Of a stretch of DNA of 64,000 nt, positions 25,263 to 34,489 are shown piece after piece (position 1 is the stretch's first letter; every line of letters starts with the position of its first letter). The DNA is taken from contig NZ_JNYD01000004.1 in the NCBI RefSeq assembly GCF_000717175.1, positions 186,001 to 250,000 of the forward strand, in the 5' to 3' direction. The translations under genes and the position numbers were made by a program. This DNA comes from Pseudonocardia autotrophica. Lineage in GTDB: Bacteria; Actinomycetota; Actinomycetes; Mycobacteriales; Pseudonocardiaceae. The notes below the pieces were generated by a model that did not search any database, was not told where the DNA came from, and was given only the letters and a program-made list of their open reading frames with translations.

Positions 25263-25649
25263 ATGGCCCGCAAGAACTACTCCGACGAGTTCTGTCGGCA
25301 GGCCGTGGAGTTGTACGAGTCCACGCCGGGCGCGACGGTGCGCGGCATCGCCGAGGACCTGGGCATCGAGCGGGGCACCCTTCGGATGTGGCTCGAGCGG
25401 CTCGGCACCGGCCGCAAGACCGCCGCGGACGGCACCGCGGCCCGTAGCCCGCTCACACCCCGCTCCTCGCATCGACCATGTGCCGGTGGCGCCGGGTCCG
25501 ATACCGGTGAGCCGGAGACCGCGGAGCAGCGACTGGCACGGCTGGAGGCCGAGAACGCCGCGTTGCAGGCGGAGAAGGCCAAGCTCGTCACCGAGCGGGA
25601 GATCCTGCGCGCGGCGGCCAAGTATTTCGCCGGGGAGACGAACTGGTGA
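25263..25649 (+). CDS. IS3-family transposase OrfA
   Basis: A 128-aa helix-turn-helix protein starting MARKNYSDEFCRQAVELYES, with the HTH region VRGIAEDLGIERGTLRMWLE and a C-terminal leucine-zipper coiled coil (RLARLEAENAALQAEKAKL). It contributes the DNA-binding part of the OrfAB transposase. The last 4 nt overlap the orfB start, where programmed frameshifting usually fuses the two. The frame is intact. Confidence 0.9.
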   Translation: MARKNYSDEFCRQAVELYESTPGATVRGIAEDLGIERGTLRMWLERLGTGRKTAADGTAARSPLTPRSSHRPCAGGAGSDTGEPETAEQRLARLEAENAALQAEKAKLVTEREILRAAAKYFAGETNW

Positions 25650-26143
25650 ACCGCTTCCAGTTCGTCGCCGACCACTCCGGCACCTGCAGCCCCGGCTGGA
25701 GCGTGAAGCGGTTGTGCGCCCTGCTCGACGTGCGACGTTCCTCGTTCTACGCCTGGAAGGCCACCGCGGCGGCCCGGGCCGCGCGCGCCGCTGCCGATGC
25801 CACGCTCGCGCAGCGGATCCGCACGGTGCACGCCGCGGACAGCACCTGCGGGCGGCCCAGGATCACCGCCGAGCGGGGCGACGAAGCGCCACCGCAGCGG
25901 CGGGTCAACCACAAGCGGATCGCCCGAATCATGCGCGCACGGCATCCACGGCTACCGCCGACGCCGCAAGGTCCGCACCACGATCCCCGAGCCCGCCGAG
26001 GGCGCGGTGCCCGACCTGCTCGGGCGCGACTTCACCGCCGAGGCGCCGAACCGCGTCTACGTCGGGGACATCACCTACCTGCCGCTGGCCGACGGCGGCA
26101 ATCTCTACCTGGCCACGGTCATCGACTGCTGTTCCCGACATCT

Positions 26144-27666
26144 AATGGGTCCTGTCGGGCTTGGTTGTGCCAGGCTTGGCTCCGGTAGCGGCCAGCGGGT
26201 CAGCACTCCCGACCTCCGAGCGTCGAGCTCTACGGTCAGACCGTGCGCCCGCTGGTCGTGAGGGACTGAGACTGCTGATGGGATGACGTGCCCCCGCGTG
26301 CGACGTGTGGTGGGTGAGCACTTGACCATTAGAGCGCAGTGGTCTCCTCTCGCTGCCGTTGTTGCTGATGGAGTGCGCGGGAGGCCGGATGACGGTGTTC
26401 GTGGGTGATGACTGAGCCGAGGATCACCACGACGTCGAGTTGCTCGACGACACCGGGAGGCGTCTGGGCCGGGCCCGGCTGGGCGACGGCATGGCCGGGA
26501 TGACCCGGCTGCACGAGATGATCGCCGAGCACCTCGACGACGCCGACGTCGACCCGGAGACCGGGATGTTCGCGGCCGGGGCTGTGGTGGTCGGGATCGA
26601 GACCGACCGCGGTCCGTGGGTCGCGGCGCTGGTCGCAGCCGGGTATGAGGTGTTCGCGATCAACCCGCTGTCGGCGGCCCGCTATCGGGAACGGCACTCC
26701 ACCTCGGGAGCAAAGTCCGACCCGGGCGACGCCCACGTGCTGGCCGAGATCGTGCGCCTCGACCGGGCCCATCACCGCCCGGTGGCCGGGGACTCCGCGC
26801 AGGTCGAGGGCCTGAAGATGATCGCCCGCACGCACCAGAGTCTGGTTTGGGACCGCACCCGACATGCTCAGCGGCTGCGGCAGGCGTTGCGGGAGTACTT
26901 CCCCGCCGCCCTGGACGTGATCACGGCGGGCCGCCTGGAGCTCACCGACCCCGACGCCCTCGAGCTGATCGAGCGAGCCGGGGACCCGGACCGGGCGGCC
27001 CGGCTGTCACGGTCGAAGATCGCTGCGATCTTGAAGAGGGCCCGACGGCGTGATGTCGAGGCCCGCGCCGAGCTGATCCAGACCGCGCTGCGGGCCCCGG
27101 CGCTGCGCCAGCCGGCGGCGTTGGAGTCGGCCTACGCAGTCGTCGCGGGCACTCAGATCCGGCTGCTGGCCGGGATCATCGCCCAGCTCCCGCCGCTGGA
27201 GGCGGTGCTGGGCGAGGGTTTTGGCCGGCACCCGGACGCTGAGATCTACACCAGCCAACCCGGCCTCGGTGCGATCCTCGGGGCCCGGGTGCTCGCCGAG
27301 TTCGGAGACGACCCGCACCGCTACCGCGACGCGAAAGCCCGCAAGAACTACGCCGGAACCTCACCGATCACCCGCGCCTCCGGACGGCGCACCGTCGTGC
27401 TGGCCCGCTACGCCCGCAACAAACGCCTCGGCGACGCCGTCCACCAATGGGCCTTCTACGCGCTCACGAACTCACCAGGCGCCCGCGCCTACTACGACCA
27501 GCTCCGAGCCCGCAAAGTCGGTCACCACGCCGCCCTACGCCAGCTCGGGAACCGGCTCGTCGGGATCCTGCACGGCTGCCTCAAGACCCGAACCACCTAC
27601 GACGAGACCACCGCCTGGGCCCACCGCTTCACCGCCGCCGCTTGACACCGCTACGCCATGGGATGT
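26144..27666 (+). mobile_element. IS110-family insertion inside IS3 orfB
   Basis: The orfB codons for CSRH and LTGWAV are separated by ~1.52 kb carrying an IS110-type transposase. The sequence TCT occurs at both junctions (26141-26143 and 27666-27668), so the exact boundary is ambiguous by up to 3 bp, and a 2-3-bp duplication is possible. IS110 elements lack terminal inverted repeats, as here. It is the youngest event in this cluster. Confidence 0.85.
26389..27645 (+). pseudogene. IS110-family transposase with TGA at codon 9
   Basis: ATG 26389 follows GGGAGG and reads MTVFVGDD, then TGA (26413-26415), then AEDHHDVELLDDTGRRLG in the same frame through to the C-terminus (418 codons). Relatives have Trp at this codon, so TGG to TGA is a nonsense change. 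The open remainder from about 26440 lacks the first catalytic Asp of the DEDD domain. Otherwise the protein is complete: DPGDAHVLAEIVR, then the transposase_20 part SQPGLGAILGARVLAEFGDD and FYALTNSPGARAYYDQLR. Confidence 0.85.
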
Positions 27667-28339
27667 CTGACCGGGTGGGCGGTCGCCGACCACATGCGCA
27701 TTGAGCTGGTCGAAGACGCCCTGCGCGCCGCCGCGACCCGCGGCAGCCTCGGCGGGGCGATCTTCCACTCCGACCACGGGTCGGTCTACACCTCCCGTGT
27801 CTACGCCCGGCTCTGCGACGAGCTCGGGGTGACCCAGTCCGTGGGCGCGGTCGGGTCGAGCACCGACAACGCCCTGGCCGAGTCGTTCAACGCCACCGTC
27901 AAACGGGAGGTCCTCCAAGACGCCTCGACCTGGCCCGACGAGCCCACCTGCCGGCGCGAGCTGTTCCGCTGGCTGACCCGCTACAACACCCGACGCCGGC
28001 ACTCCTGGTGCCGCTACCAGACCCCGAACGGCTACGAGAAGGCCCACGCAGCTACCGTCCCGGCAGCCGCGTAATCCCACCCCTGTGTCCATGAACCGGG
28101 GTCAAGGCCCGCTGCCGGTCATCCCTTCGCCGCGCCGGAAGGTCTGGGCGGCATGGTGCGCTACGGCAACGGGGTTGCGCCGACCTCGGCGACAAACACC
28201 GCGGCCGTTCACGATCTACACCGTCCTATGAGGCAGCATCGCGATTCGAGATGCCACAACGCAATCAGACGGATTTCGACTCCCATCCAGACCCATCCGA
28301 ACTCGGTCGGCTGTAGCTAGACCGGTCGGGTGCTGTCAC

Positions 28340-28657
28340 TCAGGGGTCGGCGAACCAGGTCCACGGCGCCCACCAGTGCACCTCGCCCGGAGGCTCCACG
28401 GTGGACGGACGGACCGGGTGCGCGGGGAGCGTCGTCGGGCCGAGGCGGAGGACGCGGTCGGCGAGGCCGTCGCCGTCGAAGTCGGTGTGCAGCACGAGGT
28501 CCGGCCCGTCCGCGAGGACCGCGGAGTCGGCGTGGCCGTCGGCGTCCGTGTCGAGATCGTCGGCGCCGACCGCGACGCGGATCGGCACGGAGGGGTCGTA
28601 CCCGAGGGGTTCGGCCCGCACCGGGGCGTCGACGTCCCCGTCCGGCTCAGCGCGCAC
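28340..28657 (-). CDS. Asp-rich repeat protein (DUF6802-like)
   Basis: A 105-aa protein with two Asp/Gly-rich loops, DTDADGHADSAV and HTDFDGDGLADRVL, like FG-GAP or thrombospondin type-3 calcium loops, and an aromatic end WWAPWTWF. It recalls the DUF6802 family of actinobacteria; that assignment is tentative. GTG 28657 is preceded by GGGAGG and overlaps the upstream gene by 11 bp, so the two are coupled. Confidence 0.6.
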   Translation of the reverse strand: MRAEPDGDVDAPVRAEPLGYDPSVPIRVAVGADDLDTDADGHADSAVLADGPDLVLHTDFDGDGLADRVLRLGPTTLPAHPVRPSTVEPPGEVHWWAPWTWFADP

Positions 28658-29453
28658 CGGGACCTCCCAGCGATCTCAGCTCCGCGGTGAGCGCGGTGCG
28701 GCGCTCGGCGGCGGTGCGGTCGAGCAGTTCGGTGGCCCGCCGCTCGAGGTCGATCAGCAAGGCGGACAACGCCGACACGGTCGCGGCTTCGGCGTCGCGC
28801 AGCGCCGTGTCGAGCCAGTACCCCCACTCCTCGCGCTCGACGGCCGCCCGCCGGCGCCGCGCGAGCAGCACCACCGCGGCCACGGCCAGCCCGATCGCCG
28901 CCGGCAGGAGGGTGCGGCCACCCGCCACGGACAACCCCAGCGCGGGTGCGCCCGCGACGAGGACGAGCGCCAACCGCACGACGGCGGTGCCGGACCCGGT
29001 GCGCACCACCGCGTCCAGCCACCCCACGCGCCCCGGGGGGTCGGGCAGCCGCGCCGTGATCGCGCCCGCTTCCCTCGACGGCCGGGGGACGAGCTCGGGC
29101 GGCAACGGGAGCGGGCCGAGCATCCGGCCCGCCGCGCGCCGCACCGCCGCCTCGGCCTCTCCCCTGCTGCGGGCGAGGAGCGTGGCCGTCGCGCGCCCGA
29201 TCGCGGGTTCCAGCACGTCCGGCAGCGACGAGCGCGGGCCGCTGATCCACGGGGCGCTCAGGGTGCGCAGGTCACGGAGGGCGGCCGCGAGGTCGGCGGT
29301 CGCGCGGAGCCGGACGAGGGCGAGATCACCGCGCAGCCGCGCCCGGTGCCGTCCGTCCACTTCGGCCAGTGCGGCGGCGACCTCGGTCCGCCTGGCGCGC
29401 AACGCCTCGGCGTGCCGGCGGGTCAGCGGAGGCAGGGCTGCGGTCGTGGTCAC
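28647..29453 (-). CDS. Hypothetical membrane protein
   Basis: A 268-aa protein with a helical, Ala/Arg-rich N-terminal half, two adjacent membrane helices at ~155-200 (VVRLALVLVAGAPALGL and LLPAAIGLAVAAVVLLA), and a helical cytoplasmic tail. The arrangement is like the C-terminal part of dynamin-like or stalk proteins, but no GTPase domain is present, and I do not recognise a family. It overlaps the downstream Asp-rich gene by 11 bp. Confidence 0.55.
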   Translation of the reverse strand: MTTTAALPPLTRRHAEALRARRTEVAAALAEVDGRHRARLRGDLALVRLRATADLAAALRDLRTLSAPWISGPRSSLPDVLEPAIGRATATLLARSRGEAEAAVRRAAGRMLGPLPLPPELVPRPSREAGAITARLPDPPGRVGWLDAVVRTGSGTAVVRLALVLVAGAPALGLSVAGGRTLLPAAIGLAVAAVVLLARRRRAAVEREEWGYWLDTALRDAEAATVSALSALLIDLERRATELLDRTAAERRTALTAELRSLGGPGAR

Positions 29454-29771
29454 GGCGGGCAGCCTCGCCGACCGGGGGCGGCCCGCGGGATGGATCGGCG
29501 GAACCCTTCACGCGCGTGAACGGACGCCTCCGGCGCCGCGTGGTCGTCCCGCGCGACCACCGCGGCTCACCCCCGCCGGGGGATCCTCCCCGGGGCCCGT
29601 CCGGCGCGGCACCGCCGCACGCTCGCACGCGACCTGCACGAGTTCCGCCCGATCGCACCCCGCCCCTCGCCCGCGGGCCGTCGGTACGTCAGAGTGGAAC
29701 GTCGAGGACGGGACGGGACGACGCGACCGGGGGGAAACGATCGTGGGCCGACGGGGTGGGGGAGCGGGCCG
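29454..29771. promoter_or_regulatory. Divergent promoter region with a 14-bp palindrome
   Basis: About 318 bp separate divergent genes. The only striking element is TTCACGCGCGTGAA (29507-29520), a perfect palindrome 54 bp upstream of the leftward start. It is a candidate operator for an unknown regulator. No ORF with a convincing ribosome site is seen. Confidence 0.45.
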
Positions 29772-31505
29772 GTGAGGCCCGGCGCGCCCCCCGGCGCCGG
29801 CCTCGCCGCCGACCTCGCCGGGAGCCCCGACCTCGAGCCCGACCCGGCCGGCTGGACCGGGCTGGACCAGCGCGGTGTACCGGTCGCGGGGGTGCTGACG
29901 ACCGTCACCGTCGCCGTCCTGGGCGCGACGGCCGTGGTCGTCGTCGCCGCCCGCGAGCCCGAGCTCGCCGGGCCGGTCGCGCTGTGGACGCTCGCGGTCT
30001 CGCTGCTGCTCGTCGGGTTCGCCGTCGCCACCTCCTACGCGCGGTGGCGCTGCTCGCGCTACCGGGTCACCGCCGATCGGGTCGAGCTGCGCACCGGCGT
30101 GATCGTCCGGCGGGCGCGCAGCATGGCGATCGAGCGCGTCCGGACCGTCGACGTGGCCGCGGGCCCGGTCCTGCGGGCGTTCGGCCTGGTCACCCTGCGC
30201 GTGGGCACGGGCCAGCAACGCGGCCGCGGGGAGGCGACGCTGCGGCTGCGCCCGGTCGAGCGGATGGAGGCCGACCGGCTGCGCACGCTGCTGCTCGACC
30301 GGATGCGCTCCGCGGGCGGCCCGCCCGCCGGCCCCGCCGACGGCCGCATCGCCGAGCTGGACCCGCGGTGGCTGCGCTACGGCGTGCTCACCGCCGCCAC
30401 CCCGCTGTTCGGGATCGCCGTGCTGGCCGTGGTCCTCGCGCTGGTCGACCGCCCGCTCGGCCCGCTGCTGCGGGTGGCGCCGCCGGCGGCCCGGATCGTG
30501 CTGGTCGTGCTCGGCATCCTGCTGGCCGGCACGGTCGTCGCGTTCCTGGTGTACGCCGAGACGTGGAGCGGGTTCCGGCTGGACCGCGAGCCGGGAGGCA
30601 CGCTGCGCGTCCGGCGGGGAGTGCTCACCACCCGCTCGATCTCGCTGGAGGAGCGGCGCCTGACCGGCGTCGAGCTCGTCGAGCCGCTGGGGGTGCGGCT
30701 GGCCGGGGCCGCGCGTGTCGACGCCGTCGCGAGCGGGCTGCTCGTGGGCAGCGGCACCGAGAGCACCGAGCACCGCACCCTGCTGCCGACCGCGCCGCGC
30801 CGGCTCGCCGAGCGCGTCGCCGCGGTGATCCTCGGCGAGTCCCGCTCGCCCACGGCCGCCGCGCTGCGCCCGCACCCGCCCGCCGCGCGCCGCCGGCGGC
30901 TGCGGCGGGCGGCACTCGTCGTCACGCCGCCGGTGGTGGTGCTCGTCGCGGCGGGGGTGGTCACCGGGACGCTGTGGCCGGTGCTCGTCGCGGTGGTCCT
31001 GGCCGCCGTCGGCGCCCCGGTCGGCGCGGCGATCGCGCTCGACACCTACCGCGGGCTGGGCCACGCCGTGGTCGGCGGCTACCTCGTGGTGCGCGCCGGG
31101 TCGCTGCGCCGCAGCACCGTCGCGCTGCACCTCGACGGCGTGATCGGCTGGACCGTGCGGCAGACGATCCTGCAGCGGCGCAACGGACTCGTCACCCTCG
31201 GGGCGACCACGGCGGCCGGTCGGGGCGCCTTCCACGCCCACGACGTCGACGGCCGGGAGGCGCTGCGGCTGGCCGGCGAGGCCACGCCGTCACTCCTCGC
31301 GCCGTTCCTGGTCTCGGGTCCCGTTCCCGGCCCCGTCCCCCGTGCCGCGGGCGACCAGCCGCGCGTAGCGGTGTCCGGCCGCCAGCAGGACCAGCCCGGC
31401 GCCGAGGAAGGCCGCGACGCGGGCGAGGCCGTCGAGCGCCAGCAGGTCGAACAGCACCAGCTTGCCGACCGCTGCCGCCACCAGGACCGCACCCGCCGCC
31501 CGTAG
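29772..31505 (+). CDS. Multi-PH-domain (YdbT/DUF304-type) membrane protein
   Basis: A 577-aa protein with paired membrane helices near residues 40-60 and 70-90 and again near 195-215 and 230-250, each followed by a bacterial PH (bPH_2) segment: RYRVTADRVELRTGVIVRRARSM, LRVRRGVLTTRSISLEERRL and GGYLVVRAGSLRRSTVALHL are shown in part. Function is envelope-related and unknown. GTG 29772 is a reasonable start with a G-rich ribosome site; an ATG at 29694 is possible. The final ~70 codons run antisense to the convergent gene by 216 bp and probably are not conserved. Confidence 0.75.
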   Translation: MRPGAPPGAGLAADLAGSPDLEPDPAGWTGLDQRGVPVAGVLTTVTVAVLGATAVVVVAAREPELAGPVALWTLAVSLLLVGFAVATSYARWRCSRYRVTADRVELRTGVIVRRARSMAIERVRTVDVAAGPVLRAFGLVTLRVGTGQQRGRGEATLRLRPVERMEADRLRTLLLDRMRSAGGPPAGPADGRIAELDPRWLRYGVLTAATPLFGIAVLAVVLALVDRPLGPLLRVAPPAARIVLVVLGILLAGTVVAFLVYAETWSGFRLDREPGGTLRVRRGVLTTRSISLEERRLTGVELVEPLGVRLAGAARVDAVASGLLVGSGTESTEHRTLLPTAPRRLAERVAAVILGESRSPTAAALRPHPPAARRRRLRRAALVVTPPVVVLVAAGVVTGTLWPVLVAVVLAAVGAPVGAAIALDTYRGLGHAVVGGYLVVRAGSLRRSTVALHLDGVIGWTVRQTILQRRNGLVTLGATTAAGRGAFHAHDVDGREALRLAGEATPSLLAPFLVSGPVPGPVPRAAGDQPRVAVSGRQQDQPGAEEGRDAGEAVERQQVEQHQLADRCRHQDRTRRP

Positions 31506-33250
31506 CGCCGGCCGGGTGATCCCGCGGGCCAGCAGGACCAGCGCCGCGACCGTCCACGACACCGTGACGAGCGCGTGCCCGGCGAGGAAGCCCGTGCGGT
31601 CGGGCGACACGAGCAGCGCCGCGGTCACCACCGTGGTGGTGGCGCCGTGCAGCGCGACGAGCGCCAGCGGGACCCAGAGCACGGCGGTGCGGGCGTCGGC
31701 CCTGATCAGCCCGGTCCGCCCTGCGGCGACGAGCGCCGCGACCGCCGCGGCGAGGACCAGGACGGCGAGTACGAGACCGCGGAAGGGGACGGGCAGGGCG
31801 GGGACCGAGGTCGGGTCGGGCAGCGCCCCGGCCAGCGCACCGAGGTAGCCGATCAGCGCGAAGCCGCCACCGACGAGCAACCCCACCCGGCTGCGCAGCA
31901 CCGCAGCCGCGACCAGGACCACGACGCCCTCGCCGAGCAGGACCGCGTCGAGGGTGCCGCCGTCGAACGCCACGACGGTCGCCACCAGGAGGGCGACCGA
32001 GCCGGCCACCAGCGCGGTGAGCCGGACGGCGGCGCGCCCGGCCGGGATCGCCAGCGCGAGAAGGGCAACCGCCGCGAGCAGCGCCAGCCCCGCGCCCGGC
32101 CACGGACCGGTCCGGGTCGCGAGCGCCAGCAGCGGCAGCGGAGCGGCCGCGACGACCCAGGCCAGGGCGAGCGGCGCCGGCCGGGTGCCGGGACGGTCGA
32201 GCAGGAGCGTCGGGACGAGCCCCACGACCAGCGCGGCGGCCGCGGCCGCGATCGCGGGGACGAGCGGTTCGGCGTACGGGCCGACCAAGCCGTAAGCGCG
32301 GGCGCGCCGGCCGCCGTCGCGGCGAGCACGCCCCAGCCGCGGCGCACCACCGCCGGCACCGCCGCGGCCTGCAGCACCACGACGAGCGCGACGAGCAGCG
32401 GTCCCGGGCCGTCGGCGACGAACGGCGCGAGCAGCGCCGCCCCGACCACGGACCCCAGGGCGAGCGCCTGCGACCGCCAGCGGTCGGCCAGGGCCACCCC
32501 GCCCGCGGCGACGACGAGGGCGGCGAGGAGGCCGGCGACCGCGGGCAGGAGGCCGTACAGCGCGGTGGCGGCCGCGACCGTCAGGTACAGCGCCGTGACC
32601 CCGGTGCCGACCAGCGCGAGCGCCCCGGTCCGCGCCTCGGGCCGGCGGTGCAGCCGCATCCCGAGCCCGACCAGGACGGCCCCGAGGAGGGCCCCCGCGG
32701 CCACGCGGCCGGGCGGGGAGAACCAGCCCCGCGAGGCGGCCAGCACCAGCAGCAGGACGACACCGAGCAGCGTCACCGCCGCACCGGTCACCGCCAGGAG
32801 GGCGGGGCCGGAGAACCGGCCCCGGAGCCGCTCCACCAGGCTGGGCCGGCGCGGGCCGATCGGCGCGGCGTACTGGAACGCCTGGTGGGGACCGATGGCG
32901 ACGCCCGGCGGGAACGGCCCCCACGGTCCACCCGCGGGCGACGGCGACACACCCGACCGGGGCGTCCACAGCGTGGCCACAGGATCGGTGGTGTAGTGCC
33001 GCGACACGCGCGGCGGGACGGACGGTGCCGACGCGTCGGCGGACGGTCGCGAGGCCTCCGCAGGGCCCGCCGAGGCCCCCACCGCGGCCCCGTCCGGGAT
33101 GCCGTCCGCCGCACCGCCGCGCAGCTCCGTGACCAGCGCGTTCACGGTGCCGCCGAGCTCGTCGACCCGCCTGCCGAGACGGGTCAGCTCGACGGCCACG
33201 GAGAGCAGCCGTTCGTCGAGCGCGGGCGGACGACCGGTCGGTTCGGACAT
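31290..33250 (-). pseudogene. DUF2339 membrane protein, frameshifted
   Basis: The 5' part starts MSEPTGRPPALDERLLSVAV, has a coiled-coil-like N-terminus, a Pro-rich linker and many short membrane helices, and stays in frame to about 32300 (LAATAAGAPALTA). The family-like sequence then continues in a different frame (AYGLVGPYAEPLVPAIAAA ... LLALDGLARVAAFLGAGLVL) to the stop at 31290. The 1961-bp span is not a multiple of three. One base was lost, or two gained, near 32290-32310. It could be a true pseudogene or a sequence error in a GC-rich stretch. Confidence 0.75.
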
Positions 33251-33428
33251 ACCGCTGAGCATGCCGCCGATCGGACGCGTCAGGATGCGTACGACTACGA
33301 GGATCGAGTCACGACACGGTCACGCTCCCCGACCGACCCGATCCCCGGCGAGTGAGATCGCGATCACCCGTAACCGGGGGTCGCGGTGACTCGTTGTCCC
33401 GATTGGAGCGGACCTGTCTGGAGGTTGT

Positions 33429-34442
33429 GTGAGCGCCGTAACGCCCGCCCGTCCGGCCTCGTCGCCGGTGCCCCCCGGGGCGCCCGGTGCGCCGCCGTAC
33501 CGCGGACCTCGGCCCGGCGGCCCCGGGCAGCACCCCGGACCGGGCCCGCGTCCGGGTCCCTACGGGCCCCCGCCCGTCGGGTACCGGCCCCCGCCCGGGG
33601 CCGTGCCGCCCGGCGCGATGCCGCCCGGCCCCTTCGCGCCGCCCGCCGGTCCGCCGGCCGGGATCCGGAGGCCGCGACCGCGGCCCTCGCCGCGGCGCTC
33701 GGCCAACCCGGCCGTCACGGTCGTGGTGCCGACCCGCAACGAGGCGCGCAACCTCGAGGTCGTCCTGCCGCAGATCGCGGCGGTGCGCCCCGCGGTGCAC
33801 GAGATCATCGTCGTGGACGGCAACTCCACGGACGACACCATCGGCACGGCGCGTCGCACACTGCCCTGGGTGCGGTGCATCACGCAGACCCGCAAGGGCA
33901 AGGGCAACGCGATGGCGTGCGGGTTCGCCGCGGCCACCGGCGACGTCGTCGTGATGTTCGACGCGGACGGCTCGGCCGACCCGGCGGAGATCCCCGCGTT
34001 CGTCTCGGCCCTCGTCGCCGGCGCCGACTTCGCCAAGGGCACCCGCTTCGCGGCGGGCGGCGGCAGCGACGACATCACCCTGCTGCGCCGCACCGGGAAC
34101 GCCGGGCTGAACTCCGTGGCCAACGCGCTGTTCGGCACGTCGTACACCGACCTGTGCTACGGCTACAACGCCTTCTGGGCCGACCTGCTCCCGCTGCTGG
34201 AGCTGCCGGACCCGGGCGAACCGCAGCCGGAGGACGGCACGATGCTGTGGGGCGACGGGTTCGAGATCGAGACCGTGCTCAACTGCCGCATCGCCGCCGC
34301 CGGACTGAAGATCACCGAGGTGCCGTCGGTCGAGAAGCAGCGCATGTTCGGCGAGACGAACCTGCGGACCTTCGCGGACGGCACCCGGGTGCTGCGTACC
34401 CTGCTGTCCGAGCACCGGCGCGCCGACAAGCGCAAGAGCTGA
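33429..34442 (+). CDS. Glycosyltransferase family 2
   Basis: A 337-aa GT2 enzyme. The first ~90 residues are a Pro/Gly-rich tail of low complexity; the GT-A fold starts at VTVVVPTRNEARNLEVVLP, with VVDGNSTDDT and the nucleotide-sugar DXD-type motif MFDADGSAD. No membrane helices are evident, so it is probably cytoplasmic. GTG 33429 follows GGAGG. The next gene is another GT2 47 bp downstream, so the pair probably acts in one cell-wall or exopolysaccharide pathway. Confidence 0.85.
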   Translation: MSAVTPARPASSPVPPGAPGAPPYRGPRPGGPGQHPGPGPRPGPYGPPPVGYRPPPGAVPPGAMPPGPFAPPAGPPAGIRRPRPRPSPRRSANPAVTVVVPTRNEARNLEVVLPQIAAVRPAVHEIIVVDGNSTDDTIGTARRTLPWVRCITQTRKGKGNAMACGFAAATGDVVVMFDADGSADPAEIPAFVSALVAGADFAKGTRFAAGGGSDDITLLRRTGNAGLNSVANALFGTSYTDLCYGYNAFWADLLPLLELPDPGEPQPEDGTMLWGDGFEIETVLNCRIAAAGLKITEVPSVEKQRMFGETNLRTFADGTRVLRTLLSEHRRADKRKS

Positions 34443-34489
34443 CCGCAGGAGTCGGCCGCCGGCGGACCGCACCCGGAGGACCCCGCCCC

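Larger units (their letters stand above)
25646..28074 (+). pseudogene. IS3-family transposase OrfB, frameshifted and interrupted
   Basis: The 5' part starts MNRFQFVADHSGTCSPGWSV and runs in frame to about 25935, where one base is lost and the sense frame changes (HGIHGYRRRRKVRTTIPEP, then VYVGDITYLPLADGG and VIDCCSRH with the first catalytic Asp residues of the DDE core). At 26143 the gene is cut by the IS110 insertion. It resumes at 27667 with LTGWAVADHMR and FHSDHGSVYTS, and ends after LTRYNTRRRHS. Both lesions inactivate it. Confidence 0.9.
25201..28104. mobile_element. IS3-family element split by an inserted IS110 element
   Basis: Perfect 20-bp terminal inverted repeats, TGACCCCGGTTCATGGACAC at 25201-25220 and its complement at 28085-28104, bound the element; 24 bp match if one mismatch is allowed. 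Inside are orfA, a frameshifted orfB, and an IS110 insertion of ~1.52 kb. Removing the insertion leaves ~1.38 kb, normal for IS3. No clear target duplication is visible, which may reflect later rearrangement. Confidence 0.9.
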
